Shown: piece after piece, positions 33,522 to 41,634 of the stretch
How positions within the stretch are numbered: position 1 is the stretch's first letter
Layout: the number at the start of each line of letters is the position of its first letter
NCBI GenBank assembly: GCA_965247585.1
Contig: CBDFHC010000004.1
Span: 868,001 to 932,000 of the forward strand
DNA from: CBDFHC01 sp965247585
GTDB taxonomy: Bacteria; Chloroflexota; Dehalococcoidia; Lucifugimonadales; GCA-2712585
Length of the DNA stretch: 64,000 nt
Direction: 5' to 3'
Program-made: the position numbers and the translations under genes
Notes under the pieces: generated by a model
The model's input: the letters and a program-made list of their open reading frames with translations, nothing else
What the model was told of the DNA's origin: nothing
Database searches by the model: none

Positions 33522-34082
33522 ATGCCAACGGAACGAAAAATACGGCAGGTGACGGAGCTCAAGGACCGGCTCTCCCGGTGCAGCATCGCGATAGCCACTA
33601 CCGCCACAGGGCTTTCCGCCAACGACATGAACGAGCTGCGACGGCGGCTCCGGGCCCGGAACGTCGAGCTGCGGGTTGTCAAGAACACGTTGGCCTACAT
33701 TGCCGCCGACGAGTCCGAGCTAGCTGAGTTGAAAGAGGTGGTCCAGGGTCCCACTGCGCTGGCGTTCGGCTATGGAGACCCGGTTGAAGTGGCCAGCGCG
33801 CTGGACGAATATATCCGGACGGTACGTTCGCCGCTGAAAATTCAAGGCGGGGTTTTAGAGCACCGGGTGCTCAGTGCGCAGGACATTGCCACATTGGCCA
33901 CGCTGCCGACAAAAGAGGTGCTGTTGGGCCTCCTACTGGGCCAGATGCAGGCGCCCATTTCCCGTCTGCTGGGACAGATGCAGGCGCCCCTGGTTGGCCT
34001 GGTCACCGTACTTCAGGGCCCTCTGGGTGGGCTAAGCAATGTACTACAGCAAAGGGCCATACAGCTTGAGCAGCAGGCGTGA
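33522..34082 (+). CDS. rplJ: Ribosomal protein uL10
   Basis: The 186-residue protein contains VTELKDRLSRCSIAIATTAT, RARNVELRVVKNTLAYIAAD and GPTALAFGYGDPVEVASALD, then the C-terminal helix on which L7/L12 dimers sit. It is preceded by a leader with a hairpin. Near residues 140-165 the sequence LLGQMQAPISRLLGQMQAPL is a tandem repeat. Repeats in the L12-binding helix region can change the number of L12 dimers bound. Confidence 0.96.
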   Translation: MPTERKIRQVTELKDRLSRCSIAIATTATGLSANDMNELRRRLRARNVELRVVKNTLAYIAADESELAELKEVVQGPTALAFGYGDPVEVASALDEYIRTVRSPLKIQGGVLEHRVLSAQDIATLATLPTKEVLLGLLLGQMQAPISRLLGQMQAPLVGLVTVLQGPLGGLSNVLQQRAIQLEQQA

Positions 34083-34126
34083 CCCGGCAGTCTTAATCTG
34101 TTTATAGAGATTCATCAGGAGGAGCA

Positions 34127-34510
34127 ATGGGTAAGGAAGAGATACTACAAGCCATCAAAGGGATGACCGTACTGGAGCTTTCGGAGCTGGTGAAGGAGCT
34201 GGAGGAGCAGTTCGGCGTATCCGCCGCCCCCGTGGCGGTGGCCGCCGCGCCTGCGGGTGGGGGAGCCCCCACCGCGGAAGCCCCCGCCGAGGAGGAGCAG
34301 ACCGAGTTCACGGTGGTCTTGCAGGAGATCGGCCCCAATAAGATCAACGTCATCAAGGCTGTCCGGGAACTCACGTCTCTAGGCCTGAGGGAGGCAAAAG
34401 AGCTGGTGGAGAGCGCCCCCAAGGCTGTCAGAGAATCCGTGTCCAAGGATGAGGCCGCCGAGTCACAGAAGAAGCTAGTGGAAGTCGGGGCCACCGTAAT
34501 TCTTCAGTAG
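34127..34510 (+). CDS. rplL: Ribosomal protein bL12 (L7/L12)
   Basis: The 127-residue protein has an N-terminal dimerisation helix (GMTVLELSELVKELEEQFGV), an Ala/Gly/Pro-rich hinge and the C-terminal factor-binding domain (EFTVVLQEIGPNKINVIKAV, LGLREAKELVESAPKAV). CAGGAGG precedes ATG 34127. The 3' end is not followed by a terminator, so transcription may continue into the zinc-ribbon gene. Confidence 0.97.
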   Translation: MGKEEILQAIKGMTVLELSELVKELEEQFGVSAAPVAVAAAPAGGGAPTAEAPAEEEQTEFTVVLQEIGPNKINVIKAVRELTSLGLREAKELVESAPKAVRESVSKDEAAESQKKLVEVGATVILQ

Positions 34511-34545
34511 GACCGCACCGCCTCCGGCGCAGAGGAGCGTTTTAG

Positions 34546-34830
34546 GTGAGCAAACGCAAAGACAGAGCGCGCTTTCAGGCGCAAAAAGAGCAGAACCCGG
34601 ACTACACCGGCTTCAGAGGGCAGGGCCAGAGCAGCGGCGCCACCACTGAGGCCCCTCTGGAGAGCATAACCTGCTCCCGGTGTGGGCGACGGCGCAATGT
34701 TGCCGCCGGGGTGGTGTTGGAGCACCAGGACGATTACGTATGCGCTACTTGCCAGGAGGAATTGGACTCGGAAGCCGAGGGAAGCTCCGTTCCTGCTGAC
34801 GAACAACCCGCAGACGAAGAAGCGGGATAG
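34546..34830 (+). CDS. Small zinc-ribbon protein, function unknown
   Basis: This 94-residue hydrophilic protein carries one zinc ribbon: CSRCGRRRNVAAGVVL followed by YVCATCQEEL, four Cys in two CxxC pairs ~23 residues apart. The N-terminus is basic (MSKRKDRARFQAQKEQN) and the C-terminus strongly acidic. It starts at GTG 34546, 35 bases after rplL, reads the same way and has no separate promoter visible, so it is likely co-expressed with the ribosomal genes. A nucleic-acid or ribosome-associated role is a guess from context. Confidence 0.7.
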   Translation: MSKRKDRARFQAQKEQNPDYTGFRGQGQSSGATTEAPLESITCSRCGRRRNVAAGVVLEHQDDYVCATCQEELDSEAEGSSVPADEQPADEEAG

Positions 34831-34856
34831 CATCAAAGTCAGCGCATTGCCGTGAT

Positions 34857-34888
34857 GCGGCGGTGGCCTCATACGGGCCAACCGCCGC
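34857..34888 (+). terminator. Strong hairpin between convergent genes
   Basis: GCGGCGGTGGCC and GGCCAACCGCCGC form a ~12-bp stem with one unpaired base, between the zinc-ribbon gene and the convergent radical-SAM gene. No long T run follows, so termination is plausible but unproven. Confidence 0.45.
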
Positions 34889-34932
34889 GGCTGGCCCGTT
34901 AGTTTGGCGCCGGCCATCGCCAACCCAATGGC

Positions 34933-36327
34933 CTACAAGTCCGGCAGCCGGCCCTCCACCGCCATAACATGGCGCAGGTCCTGACTAAAGTCGCGGCTTG
35001 GCCGCTGCCGTCGCTGCTCGTCAAGGCTCCGACGCATCGCGGCCAAATCGGCGTAGTGAAGTCCTCCAGAGCTGTGGCGGTCTGGGTCCAGGCCATACTT
35101 CTCCCAAATGTCCAGCGTCCTTGCCGCCACTTCCAGGTGCCATCCCGCGGTGGGCGTCTGATGTCCCTCCAACGGCGAGCCCGGGGTGGGCGCCCAGGGT
35201 ATGGGAACGCCGTAATTGCCCCGCTTGGCCATCCACTCTACCCCCTCCCAATGCGACCCTTTGGGCTCCAGCCCCGCGATAAGCACGGAAGTCACGCCAC
35301 CTTTGCCGAAGACCTCCACCGCATATTCCAACGCCTCAAGCCACCTGTCACGCGGACACACAGCCGCCTTGCCCGGCGCCATTCCCGGCCATAGACCCGG
35401 GCTCCAGACCTCCAGGTTGAACGCCACGCTTTCCCATCCCGCCTCGCGCAGCTCCCTTATCCCCTCACGAGTGGCCGGCGGCACCAGCACCGCCTGGCTA
35501 CCGGGGATGACGTCCACCCCCAACCTATCCTTCACCGCCCGGCCAACCTCTAGGATGTACGGCACCTCGGCCCGGTCCGGCAGAACGCCGCCGGTTATCT
35601 GCATCTCAGTGCAGGATTCCCCGGTGTAAGCCGCTTCAGCCACCTCGCTGATCTCCTGCGGAGATGCCACAAAGTTGCGCTGATAGTGGCCGTGGTACAA
35701 GGGTTTCTCGGAGATAATGCCGCAGAAGAGGCACTCAGTGTTGTCAGAGAAGAATCTGCAGTAGGCATTGTACTCGAATAGCACCTGACGCTTGAGCCGG
35801 TGCGCACCGATGTTGCCCATGGGCACTCCGGTGGACGTTTCCCTGGAGTAGTATGCGGGACGCCGTTCGAACTCCACCTGGAACAGCCTCAGCTCATCCA
35901 GGTGAAAATATAGCGTGCCCTTTTCGCGCCGCAGCACGAAGGGCGAGCTTGGATTGTGGGTTAAGGGGATATAGAAGCCGTGGGGTAGCTGAAGCGCGTG
36001 CGGCACCTGGCGGGCGCGGCGGTGACCGGCGCTGGGGTTGTAATGGTGCTGGCCCTGGTCCTCCTTCCACTGGCTCCCCACCCCTTCGTAGGCGGAATCA
36101 TCCAACCTAACCCCGCTCATAAAGAGCCCACCCTTTATTAGGAAGACCTCCCCTTCGCCATATACCCTCTCCGCCAAACCTGGACGGGAGAGCACCTTGC
36201 CCAGGTGCGGCAAAAGTAGGCCGTCACCACCCTCGCCGGGCAATGCCGACTTGAACTTCTTCTGAATGGGCCGGCCTAAGCGCCGCCGTATGCCGCTAAC
36301 CAAAGCCATCGTCCTGCTCCTTGCCAT
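34933..36327 (-). CDS. Radical SAM protein with CX8CX2C cluster motif
   Basis: The 464-residue protein contains AYCRFFSDNTECLFCGI around residues 190-205. Three cysteines spaced C-x8-C-x2-C replace the canonical CX3CX2C that binds the [4Fe-4S] cluster. ITGGVLP follows as the probable GGE-like motif contacting SAM, and strand motifs VDVIPGSQAVLVPP and ESVAFNLEVWSPGLWPGMAP complete a partial TIM barrel. About 185 residues precede the cluster, including a beta-rich region. I infer a radical SAM enzyme of unknown substrate. It is alone on its strand, convergent with the ribosomal cluster. Confidence 0.7.
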   Translation of the reverse strand: MARSRTMALVSGIRRRLGRPIQKKFKSALPGEGGDGLLLPHLGKVLSRPGLAERVYGEGEVFLIKGGLFMSGVRLDDSAYEGVGSQWKEDQGQHHYNPSAGHRRARQVPHALQLPHGFYIPLTHNPSSPFVLRREKGTLYFHLDELRLFQVEFERRPAYYSRETSTGVPMGNIGAHRLKRQVLFEYNAYCRFFSDNTECLFCGIISEKPLYHGHYQRNFVASPQEISEVAEAAYTGESCTEMQITGGVLPDRAEVPYILEVGRAVKDRLGVDVIPGSQAVLVPPATREGIRELREAGWESVAFNLEVWSPGLWPGMAPGKAAVCPRDRWLEALEYAVEVFGKGGVTSVLIAGLEPKGSHWEGVEWMAKRGNYGVPIPWAPTPGSPLEGHQTPTAGWHLEVAARTLDIWEKYGLDPDRHSSGGLHYADLAAMRRSLDEQRRQRPSRDFSQDLRHVMAVEGRLPDL

Positions 36328-36452
36328 TCGGCAGTTCGGCGGGTCACGAACCTGTCGGGGCTAGCTGAGCCTAAACAGCAGTGGAAGGGGTTGCCCTCCG
36401 CGAAAGGGGACATGAATCCTCGGTGGAACCGCGGGCGGGTACACTGGGAGCC

Positions 36453-37817
36453 CTACCGGAAGTCCGGCAGCAGACTATCCAGGTGGTTGTACGCCACGTT
36501 CAACTGGGAGTCCCTACCCAGCAACAGGTCCTGCTCAGACAAAAGTGCTTCTACGTCCGGCTTAACACCCCGACCAGCCAGGGATGCTCCGGATGGAGTG
36601 AACCAGTTAGATACGGGAATATAGATGGCGGAACCGTTACTCAACTCAATATATACGTTGGAAGTCCCCAGGCCCATAGTGGGGACGCCGATTACCGTGG
36701 CGCCTCCGGTCCCTTGCAATGCGGCGGCGAACGCCTCCGCCGCCGCCTCTGTCCCTTCGTTAACCAGCACTACCATCGCCATCTCATCTGTCAGGACTCC
36801 CGCCTCTTCTATGCCTAGGTCCTGTCGCAGGTCCTGGCTGTCAACCTGGTAAATAAATGGGCCGGCAGGAAGGAATTCGCCAGCCACCTTTCGCGCCACC
36901 TCAAGTGATCCCCCCTGGTTGTTGCGCAAGTCAATGATCACTCCCAGGGTTTCTAGTTGGTTAAACCGCTCTAGGATATCCAGCACCTCGTCCGGAGTGC
37001 CATCCTTGAATTCCAGGATCCGCAAGTAAGCAACCGACCCCGGCAGCAGCGACATCTCTACGGTTGGAATATCTATGGAGGCTCGAGTTATGTTGATCTC
37101 CCGGGGCTCATTTTCCGTCGGTCGTTGAATGATAAACGTAACCCTGGTCCCGGCGCCGCCCTTCACCTGCCGCGTGGCGTCTTCCAAGCTATTTCCGACC
37201 ACCGACTGGCCGTTGACCTCAAGGATCACGTCTCCCCTAATCAACCCAGCCCTCTCGGCGGGACTGCCGCTCATAGGTGATATGACGGTCACCTGCCCGT
37301 TTTGGAGACCAATCACGGCGCCGATCCCCTCGTAGCTGCCAGAATCAGACTCCTTGGACCGCTCATACGCTTCCGGATTCAAATAACCGCTAACCGGGTC
37401 TCCCAGGGATTCCATCATGCCGCGAAGTGCCGCTTCCGATAGCTGGCTGCTGTCAACCTCGGGCCACCTATTTCCCATTAAGGTCCAGGCGCGCCACAAG
37501 TCGTTGAGCTCTTCCGGCACCCTCTTAGGCGGCCTATCCACTACCTGGTCAAGCTGGGTGAGAAAGGGGTACGCGGGTTTTTCGGCGAAGTCCAGCATCC
37601 CATTGATGACACCGTCCATCACCAATTCGGCATCCAATGCCTTAGCACCAACGTATGAGTTGTTGACTGCACCCCAGGCCTCCCAGATGACCGCATCGTG
37701 GCTGGGCTCAGCAGATCCGGACTTGGCACACCCCGCCGCAATGACCAACACTGCCGCGGCGGCGAAGAAAATGGCGATGGTTCTTAGAGTAAGATTAGCA
37801 GCAGGAATTCTAATCAT
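36453..37817 (-). CDS. S41-family (CtpA-like) lipoprotein lacking catalytic Ser and Lys
   Basis: This 454-residue protein has a lipoprotein signal (FFAAAAVLVIAAGC, lipobox IAAGC at ~Cys30), an S41 N-terminal helix region, a PDZ domain (IGAVIGLQNGQVTVISPMSG to KGGAGTRVTFIIQRP) and the tail-protease core. LGVIIDLRNNQGGSLEVARK is normal. Where active enzymes have GTASASE, this one has GTEAAAE, and where they have TFGKG it has TMGLG. Both the serine nucleophile and the lysine base are therefore replaced. It is probably a membrane-anchored pseudoprotease that binds protein C-termini. It is divergent from the peptide-transporter genes. Confidence 0.85.
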   Translation of the reverse strand: MIRIPAANLTLRTIAIFFAAAAVLVIAAGCAKSGSAEPSHDAVIWEAWGAVNNSYVGAKALDAELVMDGVINGMLDFAEKPAYPFLTQLDQVVDRPPKRVPEELNDLWRAWTLMGNRWPEVDSSQLSEAALRGMMESLGDPVSGYLNPEAYERSKESDSGSYEGIGAVIGLQNGQVTVISPMSGSPAERAGLIRGDVILEVNGQSVVGNSLEDATRQVKGGAGTRVTFIIQRPTENEPREINITRASIDIPTVEMSLLPGSVAYLRILEFKDGTPDEVLDILERFNQLETLGVIIDLRNNQGGSLEVARKVAGEFLPAGPFIYQVDSQDLRQDLGIEEAGVLTDEMAMVVLVNEGTEAAAEAFAAALQGTGGATVIGVPTMGLGTSNVYIELSNGSAIYIPVSNWFTPSGASLAGRGVKPDVEALLSEQDLLLGRDSQLNVAYNHLDSLLPDFR

Positions 37818-37921
37818 TGATGGCCTGAATCTTGAGCCTCATTAGGGTGGGCGGGCGCTTCGGAAAGAATACGTATTGTAGCATCCGCCGGATTTGATTT
37901 AAAATCAGGAGCAACGTGGCT

Positions 37922-39652
37922 ATGACCCCCAAATCTCAGATGAACCACCCCTTGCCAACGCGCCAGAGGCTCCGGCTAACTTGGCTGCCCTTGCTGCTAA
38001 CCGTCAGCATCCTGTCCGTGGTACTGGCCTGCACCACCACCAACAGCGGACCGGAGCCGGCGGCGACCGAGGCCGCCCCGGCGGCTGAGAGCACCCCCAC
38101 CGCAGCCGCCGAGGCCACCGAGGAGCCCCGATCCACCAGTGGACCGGCTGAGGGCGGCGTCTTCCGAAGGGTCTTCACCAATCCCCCCACCCTGGACCCA
38201 CACCTCACCACGGACGCCACGTCCGCCGCCATCATCATTGAGATCTTCGGCGGGCTGGTTACCATCAGCCCTGGGCTGAAGGTGGTACCGGACATCGCTA
38301 AGGAATGGGATGTCAGCGAAGACGGCCGAACATACACGTTCCATCTTAGGGAAGACGCTACCTTCCACGACGGAAAACCCGTAACCGCCCAAGATTTTAA
38401 GTGGTCCCTGGAAAGGTCCGCGGACCCGGTCACCGGCTCCCTGGTGGTGGAACAATACCTGGGAGACATTGTGGGGGTAAAGGAGAAGCTGCGGGGCGAA
38501 GCCCGCGAGGTTGAGGGCATCAAAGTTATAGACGATCTGACCTTGCAGATCACCATAGACGAGCCCAAGTCCTACTTCATATCCAAACTCACCTACCCCA
38601 CTGCATTCGTGCTTGACAGGGAGAACGTGGAGACGGGCAATCGTTGGGCCAGGAACCCCAATGGAACGGGTCCGTTCAAACTGGGAAATTACGTGCCCGG
38701 CGAGCTTCTAACCCTTGAAAAGAATCCGGACTATCACCTGGGGCCGCCATTTCTAGACCGGGTGGAGTTGATATTAAGCGGCGGCACCGCCATGCTCATG
38801 TACGAGAACGATGAGATTGATTTCACCGGTGTGGGGCTGGCCGACATTGACCGGCTGGAGGACCCCAACGAGCCTCTTAGCGCCGAGCTCAGAAAGGCCC
38901 TTCCTTCCTTTAGCACCAACTACATTGGCATGAACACCTCCGAACCTCCCTTCGACGACGTGAAGGTACGGCAGGCGCTGAACTACGCCATCAACAAGCA
39001 GGAGATAGCGTCTTTGGTGCTGGCGGACCTGGTCACGCCGGCCAAAGGCATCCTGCCGCCGGGGTTTCCGGCCTACAGCGAAGAGCTGCAGGGATTCCAC
39101 TTCGACCCAGATAAGGCGCGTCAACTACTGAACGAATCCAGGTACGGAGGCGATCTGGAGACCTTCCCCCCAATTGTGCTCACCGTAACCGGCGGCTTTG
39201 GCGCCTCCGTGGGGCTGGACCTGGAGGTAATTCTGGAGTCCTGGCGCCAGGTACTGGGCATTGAAATTGAGATCCAGCAGACGGAGTTCGCCACCTACTT
39301 GCAGGACCTGCACAAAAACCGTTTTCAGATGTTTGAGATCGGCTGGATCGCCGACTACCCTGACCCGGAGAACTTCCTTGACCTTCTGTTCTACAGCGAC
39401 AGCGCCAACAACCAGACCCGCTATAACAACCCTGTGGTTGACGAACTGCTGCTGAAGGCCCGGACCGAAACGGACACCGAAATACGATACAGCATCTATC
39501 AAGAGGTGGAGGAGCTCATAGTAGCCGATGCCCCCTGGATTCCACTGTGGCACAGCGGCGAGCAGCGGGTGCTGATCAAGCCGTGGGTGGAAAACTACTA
39601 TCTCACGCAACTGATAGTCCCTAAGCTCCGATTCGTCCAGCTTAACAAGTAG
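37922..39652 (+). CDS. Oligopeptide ABC transporter substrate-binding lipoprotein
   Basis: The 576-residue SBP_bac_5 protein has a lipoprotein signal (LLLTVSILSVVLAC) followed by an Ala/Glu/Thr-rich linker. It continues into RVFTNPPTLDPHLTTDATSA, YTFHLREDATFHDGKPVTAQ and DFKWSLERSADPVTG, all DppA/OppA hallmarks. It captures peptides or similar solutes at the membrane surface. AGGAG at 37908-37912 favours ATG 37922 over GTG 37916. Two permease genes follow; no ATPase gene is linked. Confidence 0.92.
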   Translation: MTPKSQMNHPLPTRQRLRLTWLPLLLTVSILSVVLACTTTNSGPEPAATEAAPAAESTPTAAAEATEEPRSTSGPAEGGVFRRVFTNPPTLDPHLTTDATSAAIIIEIFGGLVTISPGLKVVPDIAKEWDVSEDGRTYTFHLREDATFHDGKPVTAQDFKWSLERSADPVTGSLVVEQYLGDIVGVKEKLRGEAREVEGIKVIDDLTLQITIDEPKSYFISKLTYPTAFVLDRENVETGNRWARNPNGTGPFKLGNYVPGELLTLEKNPDYHLGPPFLDRVELILSGGTAMLMYENDEIDFTGVGLADIDRLEDPNEPLSAELRKALPSFSTNYIGMNTSEPPFDDVKVRQALNYAINKQEIASLVLADLVTPAKGILPPGFPAYSEELQGFHFDPDKARQLLNESRYGGDLETFPPIVLTVTGGFGASVGLDLEVILESWRQVLGIEIEIQQTEFATYLQDLHKNRFQMFEIGWIADYPDPENFLDLLFYSDSANNQTRYNNPVVDELLLKARTETDTEIRYSIYQEVEELIVADAPWIPLWHSGEQRVLIKPWVENYYLTQLIVPKLRFVQLNK

Positions 39653-39667
39653 CCGCCGGGACGCCCG

Positions 39668-40597
39668 TTGGCGGCCTACATTATTCGACGCCTGGTCTGG
39701 ACGCCGTTCCTTCTGTTGATCGTGGCCCTGATTACCTTCCTGCTGGGGAACTACGCCCCCGGCGACCCTATATCCATCCTCCAGGGCCAGTTCAATAACC
39801 CGGAGGCGGTGGAGCGCATTCAACACCAGCGCGGGCTGGACAAGAACATATTTGTCCAGTACGGAATTTACGTGAAGAACGTGGCCCAGGGTGATCTGGG
39901 TGAGAGCTTCAGGCACCGGGGCCAAAGCGTTTCAGAGCTCATAGGCAAGCGGATCTGGGTTTCTGCCCAGTTGGGCATAGCGGCATCTATAATAGCCATA
40001 CTGTTGGGCGTGCCGTTGGGGGTCTTCGCCGCCCTCAAGCAGGGCACCTGGATAGACGTGACCACGGTCAGCGTGACCCTATTCTTCATGTCCCTGCCGG
40101 TGTTCATCACTGCGCCCTTCCTGCTGATGGCCTTCGGCCTTTGGCTGGGCATATTACCCACCCATGGCTGGGGAGGGTTTTTTGACACCCGAATAATCAT
40201 GCCGGCACTGGTGCTGGGAGTACCCGGCGTGGCCGGGCTTACCCGCATCACCCGTGCCAGCACCCTGGAGGTGCTCTCTCAGGACTACGTCCGCACCGCC
40301 AGGGCGAAGGGTCTCGGCGAGCTTGTAGTGCGGCGGCGCCACATCCTGCGCAACGCCCTGATTCCCGTCTTCACCATCATAGGGCTCTCACTGGCCGGGT
40401 TGGTGGAGGGCGCCTTCATCACAGAGCGATTTTTCGGCATCCCCGGAATCGGACTTCTGGCGATAGAGTCTTTCTTCTCCCGAGACTATCCCATCATCAC
40501 TGCCCTGGGGCTCATAATCGCCGCCGCTTTCGTTATGGCCAACCTGATTGTGGATATCGGGTACCGGTTCATAGACCCACGGATACGGACCACGTAG
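39668..40597 (+). CDS. Oligopeptide ABC transporter permease (DppB-like)
   Basis: This 309-residue membrane protein has six hydrophobic segments and the binding-protein-dependent transport motif. Its start, AAYIIRRLVWTPFLLLIVAL followed by ITFLLGNYAPGDP, is the DppB N-terminus, and YVRTARAKGLGELVVRRRHI is the EAA loop that contacts the ATPase. Translation probably starts at TTG 39668, 15 bases after the upstream stop. It pairs with the second permease downstream. Confidence 0.9.
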   Translation: MAAYIIRRLVWTPFLLLIVALITFLLGNYAPGDPISILQGQFNNPEAVERIQHQRGLDKNIFVQYGIYVKNVAQGDLGESFRHRGQSVSELIGKRIWVSAQLGIAASIIAILLGVPLGVFAALKQGTWIDVTTVSVTLFFMSLPVFITAPFLLMAFGLWLGILPTHGWGGFFDTRIIMPALVLGVPGVAGLTRITRASTLEVLSQDYVRTARAKGLGELVVRRRHILRNALIPVFTIIGLSLAGLVEGAFITERFFGIPGIGLLAIESFFSRDYPIITALGLIIAAAFVMANLIVDIGYRFIDPRIRTT

Positions 40598-40697
40598 ACC
40601 CTTAGGCTGCAGGAATTCGACCATCGTTACGCTAAACCACGCTACCGCCGCTCTCACGCCGGGATCGGGCCGGGCCAGAAGCCTCTGGGCCCAGTCC

Positions 40698-41615
40698 ATG
40701 CGGCGCCTGTTTCGCAAAAAGATAGCCGTAGGGTGTATTACGGTGATCGCCGTCATGTACCTTTCCGGCCTGGTGACCATCTTCACGTCTCCAACGCCCT
40801 ACGGCTTCAACGAGCAGGACCTGCGGGCGGAGGCGACAAAGCAGGGCCCTAGCTGGGCCCATCCTTTCGGCACCGATAGGCTGGGCCGGGACATGTTAAC
40901 CCGTGTTATCTACGGACTGCGCACGACCGTCATTATAACCATAGCCGCCATGGTCACCGGCGGCCTGTTCCTAGGCATCGGAATGGGGCTGATTTCCGGC
41001 TACTTCGGCCGCTGGGCGGACGCGATAATAATGCGCGTAGGGGAGGTGTTCCTGGCTTTCCCGGGACTGCTTCTTGTTATCCTGGTGGCGGCTACAGTCA
41101 GGCCAAGGGTGGCAGGCTGGATGAGGGGATGGGCCCCGGACTTCGAGAGCTTCACCGGCATAAACATCATATCGCTGGGCATCGTGGACTACGTGGTGGT
41201 TTTCGGTTCGCTGGCGGCCTTCGGCTGGGTTGGCATGGCCAGGCTGGTGCGGGGCCAGGTCCTATACATCAAGCAGAGCCACTATGTGGAGGCAGCACGG
41301 GCCATGGGGGCATCAAACCGGCGCATTCTGCTGGCGCACATACTTCCCAACATCATCAGCCCAGTAATCGTAGTTGTATCCATGGGAATGGGGGCCACCG
41401 CCGGGTCAGAAATCGTCCTTAGCTGGCTGGGCATAGGTATCCAGCCCCCCACTCCCAGCCTTGGGGTCATGATCTTCGAAAATGGGAGCATTAGCGTGCT
41501 AAGAACGAACCCGCACCTGATACTCTTCCCTATCTTCACCATCACAGTGCTGATATTCGCCTTCAATCTGCTGGGGGACGCCGTGAACGATGCGCTGAAC
41601 CCGCGGACCAGGTGA
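40698..41615 (+). CDS. Oligopeptide ABC transporter permease (DppC-like)
   Basis: The 305-residue DppC-type permease has MRRLFRKKIAVGCITVIAVM as first membrane helix, the HPFGTDRLGRDMLTRVIYG motif and the EAA loop SHYVEAARAMGASNRRILLA. ATG 40698 is the first conventional start, but the frame is open for 25 codons upstream with DppC-like sequence (TLNHATAALTPGSG...RSLWAQS). A non-ATG start near 40623-40626, behind AGGAA, is therefore plausible. DppD/DppF ATPases are missing; the next gene is on the other strand. Confidence 0.88.
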   Translation: MRRLFRKKIAVGCITVIAVMYLSGLVTIFTSPTPYGFNEQDLRAEATKQGPSWAHPFGTDRLGRDMLTRVIYGLRTTVIITIAAMVTGGLFLGIGMGLISGYFGRWADAIIMRVGEVFLAFPGLLLVILVAATVRPRVAGWMRGWAPDFESFTGINIISLGIVDYVVVFGSLAAFGWVGMARLVRGQVLYIKQSHYVEAARAMGASNRRILLAHILPNIISPVIVVVSMGMGATAGSEIVLSWLGIGIQPPTPSLGVMIFENGSISVLRTNPHLILFPIFTITVLIFAFNLLGDAVNDALNPRTR

Positions 41616-41634
41616 GTGAGGCGAAACGCGGGGG

